A stretch of 64,000 nt of DNA from Sunxiuqinia sp963678245 (GTDB taxonomy: Bacteria > Bacteroidota > Bacteroidia > Bacteroidales > Prolixibacteraceae): assembly GCA_965140765.1 (NCBI GenBank), contig OZ223309.1, forward strand, positions 3,360,388-3,424,387, in the 5' to 3' direction. Under the pieces are notes generated by a model, which saw nothing but the letters and a program-made list of their open reading frames with translations, made no database searches and was not told where the DNA came from. This document shows, one piece after another, positions 1 through 10,074 of this stretch (position 1 is the stretch's first letter; every line of letters starts with the position of its first letter). The translations under genes and the position numbers were made by a program.

Positions 1-80
1 TGGATAAGGCAGCTTTTTTTTCGCAAAAAAAAAGATCGAACCTAACGAAACGACAGGTCATAATTGTAAACACAAATAAA

Positions 81-88
81 AAGGAGGT
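81..88 (+). promoter_or_regulatory. Strong Shine-Dalgarno site of the dodecin-like gene
   Basis: The sequence AAGGAGGT ends four bases before the ATG at 93 and is an almost full match to the anti-Shine-Dalgarno core. Bacteroidota are known for rarely using such sites, so its presence stands out and fixes the start of the downstream gene. Confidence 0.7.
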
Positions 89-92
89 AATT

Positions 93-419
93 ATGCCTGA
101 AAGCGTTTATAAAATTGTAGAACTGGTTGGAACCAGCAGTGAATCAAGAGAAAAAGCAGCGAAAAACGCTATTTACAAAGCAGCTGGATCGCTACATTAT
201 TGCTGTATTGCCGAAGTATCCGCTATGAATATAAACATTAACGACGGCAAAATCGAAAGCTATCGCACTAAAGAGAAGGTGTCCTTCATGTTTGACGGAC
301 ATCATGTAAAAATCACAACAGACTTAAAAAATCTGCTACAGGGGATGGAAGAACAACTTTCATTCTGTAAAGAATACGGCAAGAAAAACGAAGCCAGGCA
401 TCAGTTCTCAACCGTCTAA
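93..419 (+). CDS. Dodecin-like small protein
   Basis: The first 70 residues match the dodecin fold pattern: an opening strand VYKIVELVGTS, a helix rich in Lys and Ala (residues 18-32), then two strands ending in KVSFMF. Dodecins are about 70-residue dodecameric flavin-binding storage or buffering proteins in the cytoplasm. This one is 108 residues long, with an extra charged tail of about 38 residues. It contains no tryptophan at all, so the Trp that stacks on flavin in characterised dodecins is absent; flavin binding is therefore uncertain. The start is set by the Shine-Dalgarno site at 81-88. It is convergent with the rpoBC block and stands alone. Family assignment is fairly firm; function is inferred. 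Confidence 0.7.
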   Translation: MPESVYKIVELVGTSSESREKAAKNAIYKAAGSLHYCCIAEVSAMNININDGKIESYRTKEKVSFMFDGHHVKITTDLKNLLQGMEEQLSFCKEYGKKNEARHQFSTV

Positions 420-490
420 GGCTTTTATGCAGTTCCGTATATACCAGTCAAAGATTAAAAGAATCCCTTTATTTTTGCTAGTTAAAGGCA

Positions 491-525
491 AAAAAAAGCC
501 GCTTCGAAAAAATTGAAACGGCTTT
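491..525 (-). terminator. Rho-independent terminator of the rpoBC block
   Basis: Arms at 495-505 and 515-525 pair over eleven positions with one mismatch around a nine-base loop. On the minus strand the stem is followed by a run of T (A at 491-497 on the plus strand). It lies 20 bases beyond the stop of the DUF3467 gene, so it ends the long ribosomal and RNA polymerase transcript. Confidence 0.8.
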
Positions 526-544
526 AAAATATTATAAGTAAGAA

Positions 545-862
545 TTAAGCTTCAGCTGTTGGTCCTCCAAAGTTCATCGGTGGAACCATTGGATTAGCAC
601 CGCTAACTTTTATTGGCCCATGTTGTTTCTCAAACTTGTCAACATTATCCTGCAAAGCTAACAGTAGACGCTTTGCGTGTTCCGGAGTCAGAATCACTCT
701 GGATTTAACGTTCGCCTTTGGAACTCCCGGCATAATGCGTACAAAGTCGAGAACAAATTCTGAACTGGAGTGAGTAATAATAGCTAGGTTCGAGTATGTT
801 CCCTGAGCCACTTCTTCACTCAATTCAATGTTCATCTGATTTTTATTCTTATTTTCTGACAT
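545..862 (-). CDS. DUF3467 family protein
   Basis: A 105-residue protein matching the DUF3467 family, which in Bacteroidota is commonly found immediately downstream of rpoC. The core runs from the stretch SNLAIITHSSSEFVLDF (residues 24-40) to the segment TPEHAKRLLLALQDNV (about residues 59-74), followed by a Pro/Gly/Asn-rich tail. Its biochemical role is not known. It starts 11 bases after the rpoC stop and precedes the terminator, so it is co-transcribed with RNA polymerase subunits. That conserved position suggests a link to transcription, but nothing in the sequence proves it. Confidence 0.85.
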   Translation of the reverse strand: MSENKNKNQMNIELSEEVAQGTYSNLAIITHSSSEFVLDFVRIMPGVPKANVKSRVILTPEHAKRLLLALQDNVDKFEKQHGPIKVSGANPMVPPMNFGGPTAEA

Positions 863-873
863 AATTACTTCTC

Positions 874-3800
874 TTAATTCTGACGTTCAGTTTCCTTCAC
901 GTCAACGATTCGATCGTACTCTTCACGAGATCCGACTACCAAATTCTTGTATTCTTTCAATCCAGTACCTGCAGGAATCAGGTGACCACAAATAACGTTT
1001 TCTTTCAATCCGTCTAAATAATCAACTTTTCCTTGGATAGCTGCCTCGTTCAATACTTTAGTAGTTTCCTGGAATGATGCAGCAGACAACCAACTACGTG
1101 TTTGAAGTGCCGCGCGTGTAATACCTTGGAGAATTTGACTTGATGTTGCTGGAATCGCATCACGAGATTCAACGATTTTCTTGTCTTTACGACGTAGAAC
1201 TGAGTTTTCATCACGTAAACGACGCGCAGTGACGATCTGCCCAGCACGCAACTCCGAATCACCCGGGTCAACAACAACTTTCTTGGCGTAAATCCAGTCA
1301 TTTTCATGAGCGAATTCGTTCTTGTCAACAATTTGTTTCTCAAGGAAGCGAGTATCACCAGAATCAATGATTTCAACTTTGCGCATCATTTGACGAATAA
1401 TCACCTCATAGTGCTTATCGTTAATACGCACACCCTGCATCCGGTAAACGTCTTGCACTTCGTTCAAAATATAATCCTGAACAGCAGTAGGTCCTTTAAT
1501 TGCCAGGATGTCAGAAGGCGTAATTGCACCATCAGACAGTGAAATACCAGCGCGAATGTAGTCATTCTCTTGCACCAGAATCTGTTTAGAAAGTGGTACC
1601 AGATATTTTTTCACTTCGCCGCCTCGTGATGTTACGATAATTTCGCGGTTACCGCGTTTTATTTTACCGAATGAGATCTCTCCATCAATTTCAGAAACAA
1701 CAGCTGGGTTAGATGGATTACGGGCCTCAAACAACTCAGTTACACGTGGAAGACCACCGGTAATATCTCCTGCTTTTCCAGAAGCACGAGGTATTTTAAC
1801 CAACACCTGACCAGCGCTAATCGTATCTCCATCACTTACAGAAATATGTCCGCCTACCGGCAAGTTATAAGTACGAATCACGTCACCACTTTCGTCGAGG
1901 ACTTTTAATGATGGGTTTTTCGTTTTATCACGGGTTTCAATAATTACTTTTTCTTTATAACCAGTCTGTTCATCCGATTCTTCTCGGAAAGTAACTCCAT
2001 CGATCAAAGCTTCAAATGCAACTTTACCTTTAAATTCAGAAATAATTACCCCGTTATAAGGATCCCATTCACAAATCTTCTGTCCTTTAGTTACCTCTTG
2101 TCCATTCTCGATGTACAATTTCGATCCATAAGGAATACTATGATTCGACAATGGGATTCGAGTATTTTTATCAATAATTTTCAATTCGGCTAAACGTCCG
2201 ATTACGATTGAAGTCTTTTCGCCTGTTTCATCTTTAGTTTCCACCGTACGAAGCTCTTCGATTTCGGCAATACCGTCGTAACGAGACTCAACCATCGACT
2301 GAGAAGAGATGTTACCGGCAATACCTCCAACGTGGAAGGTACGGAGTGTCAGCTGTGTACCAGGCTCTCCAATCGACTGTGCTGCAATTACACCAACAGA
2401 TTCTCCGCGTTGTGCAAGATTTCCTGTCGCCAAATTTCGTCCGTAACATTTACTACAAACTCCATTTTTGGCCTCACAGGTTAATACCGAACGAATTTCA
2501 ACACTTTCAATTGGCGAATCTTCAATTTTCTGAGAAATTTCTTCGGTTATTATTTCACCAGAAGAAATAATTAAATCTCCGGTAAGAGGATGATAAACAT
2601 CGTGAACCGTAGTCCGACCAATAATACGCTCTGAAAGTGATGCGACAACTTCTTCGTTGTTCTTTATTGCAGAAGCAATCAATCCTCGAAGAGTACCACA
2701 GTCTTCATCAGCAACAATAACATCCTGCGAAACATCTACTAAACGACGTGTTAAGTACCCAGCATCTGCCGTTTTCAAAGCGGTATCCGCCAAACCTTTA
2801 CGAGCACCGTGGGTAGAAATAAAGTACTCCAATACCGAGAGGCCTTCTTTAAAGTTCGCCAAAATTGGGTTTTCAATAATCTGCGCTCCAGTAGAACCAG
2901 ACTTTTGTGGTTTCGCCATCAACCCACGCATTCCACAAAGCTGACGAATTTGCTCTTTAGAACCACGAGCACCAGAGTCAAGCATCATATACACAGAGTT
3001 GAACCCTTGTCTATCAGTACTCAACGTTTTCATTACCGAGCTAGTCAGCTTAGCATTGGCATGAGTCCAGACATCAATCACCTGATTGTATCTTTCATTA
3101 TTGGTAATGAATCCCATATTATAGTTGGCCATCACTTCTTCAACTTCTTGATAACCACCTTCAACAATACCAACTTTATCTTCTGGAATAATAACATCGT
3201 TTAGGTTGAACGACAGACCACCATGATAAGCAGCCTTATAACCCAAATCTTTCATGTCATCCAAGAATCGCACGGTAGTTGCGTTTCCAGCTTTCTTGAA
3301 AATATCGGAAATAATTGTACGTAATGACTTCTTAGTCAACAATTCGTTGATATAACCAGCTTCACGAGGAACCACCTGATTAAATAACACACGTCCTACA
3401 GTGGTTTCAACGATATGCTTGAAATATTCACCATTGTCGTCAACATCTTCCACTTTTACTTTAATAATGGTGTGCTTCTCTAAACGTCCTTCGTTGTATG
3501 CAATAATAACTTCTTCTGATGAGTAAAAAGTCATTCCTTCACCTGCAGCCCCCTCACGTGGCTTAGTCATATAATACAGACCCAAAACCATATCCTGAGA
3601 AGGTACGGTAATAGGAGCACCATTCGCAGGGTTTAATAAGTTATGAGAAGCCAACATCAACAACTGGGTTTCCAAAATTGCAGCATTTCCCAATGGCAAG
3701 TGAACCGCCATCTGGTCTCCATCGAAGTCGGCATTGAAACCGCTACAAACCAATGGATGTAACTGAATCGCCTTTCCTTCGATCAATACAGGTTGGAATG

Positions 3801-5142
3801 CCTGGATTGATAAACGGTGAAGGGTGGGTGCACGGTTAAGCATCACCGGGTGTCCTTTCAATACGTTTTCAAGGATATCCCAAACCACCGGATCTTTGCG
3901 ATCAACAATCTTTTTAGCAGACTTAACAGTTTTTACAATACCTCGCTCAATCAACTTACGAATGATAAATGGTTTGTAAAGCTCTGCAGCCATATCTTTT
4001 GGAAGACCACACTCATGAAGTTTCAACGTTGGTCCTACAACGATTACTGAACGAGCAGAATAGTCAACACGCTTACCCAACAAGTTTTGACGGAAACGAC
4101 CTTGCTTACCTTTCAACGAATCAGATAGTGATTTCAAGGCACGGTTATTCTCCGTTTTAACAGCGTTCGATTTACGTGAGTTATCAAATAATGAATCAAC
4201 TGCTTCCTGAAGCATCCTTTTCTCATTACGAAGAATTACTTCGGGTGCCTTGATTTCGATTAATCGTTTCAACCGGTTATTACGAATAATAACACGACGG
4301 TATAGGTCATTCAAATCGGAAGTAGCAAAACGGCCACCATCCAATGGCACCAACGGACGTAAATCCGGCGGAATTACAGGAACAACTTTTACAATCATCC
4401 ATTCCGGACGGTTGATATTTTTGCTCGCACGGAAAGCTTCAACAACCTGCAAACGTTTTAAAGCTTCGTTTTTACGTTGTTGCGATGTTTCGGTGCTTGC
4501 TTTATGTCTTAAATCATACGAAAGTTCATCCAGTTCGATACGCTCAAGCAAACCATAAAGGGCTTCAGCTCCCATTTTGGCAATGAACTTATTTGGATCG
4601 TCATCATCCAAATATTGATTTTCTTTTGGAAGCGTATCCAAAATATCCAGATACTCTTCTTCCGTTAGGAAATCCAATTTTTTAATTCCATCCTGGCCTT
4701 TAATACCCGGTTGGATAACAACATATCTTTCGTAATAAATAATTGTATCTAGCTTCTTAGTTGGTAATCCAAGTAAGTAACCAATTTTGTTTGGTAATGA
4801 TTTGAAGTACCAGATATGCGCCACAGGGACTACTAATGATATGTGCCCCATACGCTCGCGTCGTACTTTCTTTTCAGTTACTTCAACTCCACAACGGTCA
4901 CATACGATCCCCTTGTAACGAATACGCTTATATTTACCACAATGACACTCATAGTCTTTTACTGGCCCAAAAATCCGCTCGCAGAACAAACCATCTCTTT
5001 CTGGTTTATAGGTTCTGTAGTTAATGGTTTCAGGTTTTAGTACCTCTCCGTGCGAACGTTCTAAGATCTCTTCTGGAGAAGAAAGACTAATCGCTATTTT
5101 GGCAAAATTACTTTTAACTTTATTGTCTTTTCTGAATGCCAT
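874..5142 (-). CDS. rpoC: DNA-directed RNA polymerase subunit beta'
   Basis: The largest subunit of the core RNA polymerase, 1,422 residues. The invariant catalytic magnesium-binding motif NADFDGDQMAVH lies near residue 469. The N-terminal zinc ribbon has Cys66, Cys68, Cys81 and Cys84; the second zinc site is the cysteine cluster CEAKNGVCSKC near residue 890. The C-terminal part keeps the trigger-loop and bridge-helix region (SIGEPGTQLTLRTFH). The length is normal for Bacteroidota. It follows rpoB after 55 bases and leads into the DUF3467 gene, all on one transcript. Confidence 0.99.
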   Translation of the reverse strand: MAFRKDNKVKSNFAKIAISLSSPEEILERSHGEVLKPETINYRTYKPERDGLFCERIFGPVKDYECHCGKYKRIRYKGIVCDRCGVEVTEKKVRRERMGHISLVVPVAHIWYFKSLPNKIGYLLGLPTKKLDTIIYYERYVVIQPGIKGQDGIKKLDFLTEEEYLDILDTLPKENQYLDDDDPNKFIAKMGAEALYGLLERIELDELSYDLRHKASTETSQQRKNEALKRLQVVEAFRASKNINRPEWMIVKVVPVIPPDLRPLVPLDGGRFATSDLNDLYRRVIIRNNRLKRLIEIKAPEVILRNEKRMLQEAVDSLFDNSRKSNAVKTENNRALKSLSDSLKGKQGRFRQNLLGKRVDYSARSVIVVGPTLKLHECGLPKDMAAELYKPFIIRKLIERGIVKTVKSAKKIVDRKDPVVWDILENVLKGHPVMLNRAPTLHRLSIQAFQPVLIEGKAIQLHPLVCSGFNADFDGDQMAVHLPLGNAAILETQLLMLASHNLLNPANGAPITVPSQDMVLGLYYMTKPREGAAGEGMTFYSSEEVIIAYNEGRLEKHTIIKVKVEDVDDNGEYFKHIVETTVGRVLFNQVVPREAGYINELLTKKSLRTIISDIFKKAGNATTVRFLDDMKDLGYKAAYHGGLSFNLNDVIIPEDKVGIVEGGYQEVEEVMANYNMGFITNNERYNQVIDVWTHANAKLTSSVMKTLSTDRQGFNSVYMMLDSGARGSKEQIRQLCGMRGLMAKPQKSGSTGAQIIENPILANFKEGLSVLEYFISTHGARKGLADTALKTADAGYLTRRLVDVSQDVIVADEDCGTLRGLIASAIKNNEEVVASLSERIIGRTTVHDVYHPLTGDLIISSGEIITEEISQKIEDSPIESVEIRSVLTCEAKNGVCSKCYGRNLATGNLAQRGESVGVIAAQSIGEPGTQLTLRTFHVGGIAGNISSQSMVESRYDGIAEIEELRTVETKDETGEKTSIVIGRLAELKIIDKNTRIPLSNHSIPYGSKLYIENGQEVTKGQKICEWDPYNGVIISEFKGKVAFEALIDGVTFREESDEQTGYKEKVIIETRDKTKNPSLKVLDESGDVIRTYNLPVGGHISVSDGDTISAGQVLVKIPRASGKAGDITGGLPRVTELFEARNPSNPAVVSEIDGEISFGKIKRGNREIIVTSRGGEVKKYLVPLSKQILVQENDYIRAGISLSDGAITPSDILAIKGPTAVQDYILNEVQDVYRMQGVRINDKHYEVIIRQMMRKVEIIDSGDTRFLEKQIVDKNEFAHENDWIYAKKVVVDPGDSELRAGQIVTARRLRDENSVLRRKDKKIVESRDAIPATSSQILQGITRAALQTRSWLSAASFQETTKVLNEAAIQGKVDYLDGLKENVICGHLIPAGTGLKEYKNLVVGSREEYDRIVDVKETERQN

Positions 5143-5197
5143 ATATCGATGTATATTTAAATCAAGTTAATAATAGGACTGCGGTATAAACCTGAAA

Positions 5198-8100
5198 TTA
5201 ATCCAGTGTAACACTCAAACCAAGTCCGCGTAATTCGTGGAGCAATACATTCAATGATTCAGGAATACCTGCTTGTGGCATTGGTTCTCCTTTTACAATT
5301 GATTCATATGCTTTAGCACGCCCAAGTACATCATCCGACTTCACTGTCAGAATTTCCTGAAGGATATGAGAAGCACCAAATGCCTCAAGTGCCCAAACCT
5401 CCATCTCTCCAAAACGCTGCCCTCCAAATTGTGCTTTACCACCAAGAGGCTGCTGCGTAATTAAAGAGTATGGTCCGATAGAACGAGCATGCATTTTATC
5501 TTCAACCATGTGCCCCAGTTTCAACATATAGATAATTCCTACAGTTGCAGGCTGGTCAAATCGTTCACCGGTTTCTCCATCATGCAAATATGCTTTCCCG
5601 TAAGCTGGCACACCTGCTTTGTCGGTGTAGGCAGTTACCTCTTCAAGACTTGCACCGTCGAAAATCGGAGTGGCAAACTTCAATCCCAGTTCTTTACCTG
5701 CCCATCCAAGAACAGTTTCGTAAATCTGTCCAAGGTTCATACGCGATGGTACACCTAATGGATTCAGAACAATATCTACAGGAGTTCCATCAGCAAGGAA
5801 AGGCATATCTTCATCACGAACAATACGTGATACAATACCCTTATTACCATGTCGTCCCGCCATTTTATCACCAATTTGAAGTTTACGTTTTTTCGCAACG
5901 TAAACTTTTGCCAATTGAATAATTCCGGCTGGAAGCTCATCTCCAATGGTTACATTGTAACGTTTACGACGAGCAACGGCCTCATGTTCCTTATATTTTT
6001 GGATATAATTAACAATTAGTCTGAAAATCAAATCATTCTTCGACTGATCGGTAGTCCACTTGCTAGGGTTAACTGTCAAAAAGTCTATGTCCTGAATTTG
6101 TTTCAAGGTGAACTTAACACCTTTCGCAATAATATCACCACCGTAATAATCTTTCACACCCTGGCTGGTTTTACCATTCACCATGCTGAAAAGCTTATCT
6201 TCTAGTTTCGCTCTCAATGCACTTACTGCGCGTTCAAGTTCTTCATCAATTTGATCAAGTAATGGCTTAGTAGCCGCTTTACCTTTTTTATCTTTTACAA
6301 CTCGCGAGAATAGCTTTTTATCGATAACAACACCTTTTAATGACGGGGAAGCTTTCAACGAAGCATCTTTCACGTCACCAGCCTTGTCACCAAAGATAGC
6401 ACGAAGTAATTTTTCTTCTGGTGAAGGATCTGATTCTCCTTTTGGAGTAATCTTACCAATCATGATATCGCCCGGCTTAACATTCGCACCAACGCGAATC
6501 AAACCAGCTTCATCGAGGTTGCGAGTCGCCTCTTCGCTAACATTTGGTATATCGGAAGTAAATTCTTCAACTCCACGTTTTGTATCACGAACTTCAAGAG
6601 AATACTCGTCTACGTGAATTGAAGTAAAAATATCTTCGCGAACTACTCGCTCCGAAATCACAATTGCATCCTCGTAGTTATATCCCTGCCAAGGCATAAA
6701 GGCAACTTTCAGGTTACGTCCTAAAGCTAATTCGCCACCTTGAGTAGCATATCCTTCAGTTAGTACCTGACCTTTAGTTACACGCTGTCCTTTGCCAACA
6801 ATTGGCTTAAGGTCAAGCGTTGATCCTTGATTTGTTTTTTGATATTTTGGTAATTTGTATGAAATAACTTCCGGCTCGAAACTAACGAACTTCTCGTCAT
6901 CGCTCATATCATACCGAACAATCACTTCATTAGCATCGACATACTCAATTACTCCATCACCTTTAGCTGAAACAAGAACGCGCGAATCGCGAGCAGCACT
7001 ACCTTCCAGACCTGTTCCTACAATAGGAGCTTCAGGTCTCAATAATGGTACCGCCTGGCGCATCATATTCGATCCCATCAATGCACGGTTCGCATCATCA
7101 TGCTCCAGGAAAGTAATCAACGAAGCAGCAACTGATGCAATCTGGTTAGGACCAACGTCCATCAACTGAACTTCTTCTTTTTCAACAACAGGATAGTCTC
7201 CTTCAAGACGTGATTTTACTTTCTGATTGACAAAGTAACCTTCGTCATCGATTGGTGCATTCGCCTGCGCAATTACTTTTCCTTCTTCCTCTTCCGCTGT
7301 CAGGTAAACAACACCATCTTCAGATAAATCAACCTGTCCATTCTCAACCTTACGGTACGGAGTAGAAATAAATCCTAAGTCAGTTACCTTAGCAAAAACG
7401 CATAATGAAGAAATCAAACCAATGTTTGGTCCCTCTGGAGTTTCAATCGGACAAAGACGTCCGTAGTGAGTAAAGTGAACGTCACGCACCTCGAAACCTG
7501 CGCGCTCACGCGAAAGACCTCCCGGTCCCAGAGCAGACATACGACGTTTGTGTGTCATCTCTGCCAATGGATTCGTTTGATCCATAAACTGAGACAGAGC
7601 ATTGGTTCCGAAGAATGAATTAATAACCGATGACAAGGTTTTTGAATTGATCAAATCAATTGGAGTGAAAACCTCATTGTCACGAACATTCATTCGCTCA
7701 CGAATGGTACGTGCCATACGTGCTAATCCAACACCAAATTGGTTATACATCTGTTCGCCAACTGTACGAACACGACGGTTACTCAAGTGGTCAATATCAT
7801 CAACATCAGTTTTTGCATTAACCAGCTTAATTAAATATTTGATAATCTCTATAATATCTTCCTTCGTCAATACCTGAGTATCCATCTCGATATTCAAGCC
7901 TAACTTTTTGTTGATACGGTAACGTCCTACTTCTCCTAAGTCATAACGTTTTTCAGAGAAAAACAATTTATCAATAACATCGCGTGCAGTTGCTTCATCC
8001 GGCGGTTCAGCATTACGCAACTGGCGATAGATATGTAAAACAGCTTCTTTTTCCGAGTTACACGGATCTTTTTGAAGTGTATTATATATAATTGCAAAGT

Positions 8101-9010
8101 CTTGCAGATTCTGATCTTCTTTATGCAACAAAATTGTTTTGGTGCCTGAATCCAGAATTTCTTCAATATGATCATTCTCAATGACGGTTTCACGGTCGAT
8201 GACCACTTCATTCCGCTCGATCGAAACAACCTCACCGGTATCTTCATCAACAAAGTCTTCAACCCAGGTTTTCAAAACACGGGCTGCTAACTTTCTTCCT
8301 ACTACTTTCTTTAAACCGGATTTGGATACCTTAATTTCATCAGCCAATCCGAATATTTCGAGAATATCTTTATCGCTTTCGTATCCAATGGCCCGCAACA
8401 ATGTAGTTACAGGTAATTTCTTTTTACGGTCGATATAAGCAAACATCACAGAATTGATGTCGGTTGCAAACTCGATCCATGACCCTTTAAATGGAATAAT
8501 ACGTGCCGAATAAAGCTTTGTACCGTTAGCGTGTAAGCTTTGTCCGAAGAAAACCCCCGGAGAACGGTGTAGCTGTGAAACAACAACACGTTCGGCTCCG
8601 TTAATAACGAAAGTTCCTCTTTCTGTCATGTAAGGAACAGTTCCCAAATACACATCCTGAATAACCGTGTCGAAGTCTTCGTGTTCAGGATCAGTACAGT
8701 ACAACTTTAATTTTGCCTTAAGCGGAACGCTAAAGGTTAAACCTCGTTCAATACATTCTTCAATCGCGTACCTTGGCGGGTCAACCTGGTAGTCTAGAAA
8801 TTCAAGAACGAAATTATTTCGAGTATCCGTGATTGGAAAGTTTTCTTCGAAAACCTTGTATAAGCCTTCAACGGTCCTGTTTTCAGGAGTTGTTACCAAC
8901 TGAAAGAAATCGATGAATGACTTTACTTGAACTTCCAGGAAATCAGGATAATCAAATTTAGTTTTTGTGGAAGAGAAACTAATTCTCTGATTTTCAGTAT
9001 TTAACGACAT
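5198..9010 (-). CDS. rpoB: DNA-directed RNA polymerase subunit beta
   Basis: The second catalytic subunit of RNA polymerase, 1,270 residues. The rifampicin-binding region reads FFGTNALSQFMDQTNPLAEM followed by THKRRMSALGPGGL, with the residues of a rifampicin-sensitive enzyme. The C-terminal GEMEVWALEAFGA segment is also intact. It lies downstream of rplL, from which it is separated by a hairpin with a T-run that could tune polymerase output relative to ribosomal proteins. The start ATG has no obvious Shine-Dalgarno site. Confidence 0.99.
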   Translation of the reverse strand: MSLNTENQRISFSSTKTKFDYPDFLEVQVKSFIDFFQLVTTPENRTVEGLYKVFEENFPITDTRNNFVLEFLDYQVDPPRYAIEECIERGLTFSVPLKAKLKLYCTDPEHEDFDTVIQDVYLGTVPYMTERGTFVINGAERVVVSQLHRSPGVFFGQSLHANGTKLYSARIIPFKGSWIEFATDINSVMFAYIDRKKKLPVTTLLRAIGYESDKDILEIFGLADEIKVSKSGLKKVVGRKLAARVLKTWVEDFVDEDTGEVVSIERNEVVIDRETVIENDHIEEILDSGTKTILLHKEDQNLQDFAIIYNTLQKDPCNSEKEAVLHIYRQLRNAEPPDEATARDVIDKLFFSEKRYDLGEVGRYRINKKLGLNIEMDTQVLTKEDIIEIIKYLIKLVNAKTDVDDIDHLSNRRVRTVGEQMYNQFGVGLARMARTIRERMNVRDNEVFTPIDLINSKTLSSVINSFFGTNALSQFMDQTNPLAEMTHKRRMSALGPGGLSRERAGFEVRDVHFTHYGRLCPIETPEGPNIGLISSLCVFAKVTDLGFISTPYRKVENGQVDLSEDGVVYLTAEEEEGKVIAQANAPIDDEGYFVNQKVKSRLEGDYPVVEKEEVQLMDVGPNQIASVAASLITFLEHDDANRALMGSNMMRQAVPLLRPEAPIVGTGLEGSAARDSRVLVSAKGDGVIEYVDANEVIVRYDMSDDEKFVSFEPEVISYKLPKYQKTNQGSTLDLKPIVGKGQRVTKGQVLTEGYATQGGELALGRNLKVAFMPWQGYNYEDAIVISERVVREDIFTSIHVDEYSLEVRDTKRGVEEFTSDIPNVSEEATRNLDEAGLIRVGANVKPGDIMIGKITPKGESDPSPEEKLLRAIFGDKAGDVKDASLKASPSLKGVVIDKKLFSRVVKDKKGKAATKPLLDQIDEELERAVSALRAKLEDKLFSMVNGKTSQGVKDYYGGDIIAKGVKFTLKQIQDIDFLTVNPSKWTTDQSKNDLIFRLIVNYIQKYKEHEAVARRKRYNVTIGDELPAGIIQLAKVYVAKKRKLQIGDKMAGRHGNKGIVSRIVRDEDMPFLADGTPVDIVLNPLGVPSRMNLGQIYETVLGWAGKELGLKFATPIFDGASLEEVTAYTDKAGVPAYGKAYLHDGETGERFDQPATVGIIYMLKLGHMVEDKMHARSIGPYSLITQQPLGGKAQFGGQRFGEMEVWALEAFGASHILQEILTVKSDDVLGRAKAYESIVKGEPMPQAGIPESLNVLLHELRGLGLSVTLD

Positions 9011-9049
9011 GTATCAACAAAATTAAGTGAACTTAATACATCAATATAC

Positions 9050-9085
9050 AAAAAGGCTTAGAACCCCACTTATGTGAGGTTCTAA
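9050..9085 (-). terminator. Intergenic attenuator between rplL and rpoB
   Basis: Arms at 9058-9069 and 9074-9085 form a 12-base-pair stem with a four-base loop. In the minus-strand RNA the single mismatch becomes a G-U pair. The stem is followed by GCCTTTTTG, a short U-run. It lies after the rplL stop and before the rpoB start inside an otherwise continuous operon, so partial termination is the likely role, as known for the rplL-rpoB gap of Escherichia coli. Confidence 0.7.
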
Positions 9086-9122
9086 ACCATTATTCAGACC
9101 ATTCTTAAAGGTCTTAAGTCTC

Positions 9123-9503
9123 TTATTTAAGTTCAACTTCAGCTCCAGCTTCTTCTAACTGACTTTTTAATGCTTCTGCTTCGTCTTTTGAAACTTTTTC
9201 TTTGATTGCCTTAGGTGCTTCGTCTACAACAGCTTTTGCTTCTTTAAGACCTAAACCAGTCAATTCTTTAACTAACTTCACAACTGCAAGTTTTGAACCA
9301 CCAGCTGCTTTTAAGATTACGTCGAATTCAGTTTGCTCAGCAGCTCCAGCTTCTTCACCACCACCAGCGGCAGGTCCAGCTACAGCTACAGCAGCTGCTG
9401 CAGGTTCGATTCCATATTCTTCTTTTAAAATGTCAGCTAATTCATTGACGTCTTTTACAGTCAAGTTTACCAACTCTTCTGCAAGTGCTTTTAAATCTGC
9501 CAT
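9123..9503 (-). CDS. rplL: 50S ribosomal protein L7/L12
   Basis: The acidic stalk protein of the large subunit, 126 residues. The N-terminal dimerisation helices (residues 1-32) are followed by an Ala/Gly/Glu-rich flexible hinge (about 33-57) and the C-terminal factor-binding domain, including the segment AVVKLVKELTGLGLKEAK. It recruits translation GTPases such as EF-G and EF-Tu to the ribosome. It lies 38 bases downstream of rplJ, its partner in the stalk. Confidence 0.98.
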   Translation of the reverse strand: MADLKALAEELVNLTVKDVNELADILKEEYGIEPAAAAVAVAGPAAGGGEEAGAAEQTEFDVILKAAGGSKLAVVKLVKELTGLGLKEAKAVVDEAPKAIKEKVSKDEAEALKSQLEEAGAEVELK

Positions 9504-9541
9504 TTCTTCTTAATTTTTATGCTATAAAATTGTAACTAAAT

Positions 9542-10060
9542 TTATTCCTTTTCTGAAAGTGTCTGAAGGATTCCATGAATTTTGCTTCCTCCTGATTGCA
9601 ATTGGCCAATAACTGTTTTCATTGGTGATTGTAACAGGGCAACCAAATCTCCAAGCAATTCATCCTTAGACTTAATTGTTGATAATGCTTCTAATTGGTT
9701 TTCGCCAACATAAACTGATTCTTCAACATAAGCCGCCTTCAATAATGGCTTTTTATGTACTTTTGAGAATTCTTTAATCAGTTTAGCCGGAGTATTTCCA
9801 ACTTCACAAAACATGATTGAAGTACTACCTTTGAGAGTATCGAAAAGTTCGTCCGTATTCTTTTCAGAATTTTCTAACGCTTTTCTTAATAGTGTATTTT
9901 TAACTACAACCAGCTTTACATCTTTGGTAAAACATAGGCGCCTTAAACTACTAGAGTCTTCTGCATTAAGGTCAGCAATATCCGCCAAGTAAAAGTGATT
10001 GTAAGAATTGATCTGCTCAGTCAGATTGTCAATAATCGTTAATTTTTCTGATCTTTTCAT
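9542..10060 (-). CDS. rplJ: 50S ribosomal protein L10
   Basis: The stalk base protein that carries L7/L12 dimers, 172 residues. The N-terminal RNA-binding part starts MKRSEKLTIIDNLTEQI and the conserved core around KDVKLVVVKNTLLRKAL is present. The C-terminal helix that binds L7/L12 follows. It is encoded between rplA and rplL. In many bacteria the L10-L12 complex represses its own mRNA; no specific site for this was identified here. Confidence 0.98.
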   Translation of the reverse strand: MKRSEKLTIIDNLTEQINSYNHFYLADIADLNAEDSSSLRRLCFTKDVKLVVVKNTLLRKALENSEKNTDELFDTLKGSTSIMFCEVGNTPAKLIKEFSKVHKKPLLKAAYVEESVYVGENQLEALSTIKSKDELLGDLVALLQSPMKTVIGQLQSGGSKIHGILQTLSEKE

Positions 10061-10074
10061 CTTGCAATATTTTA

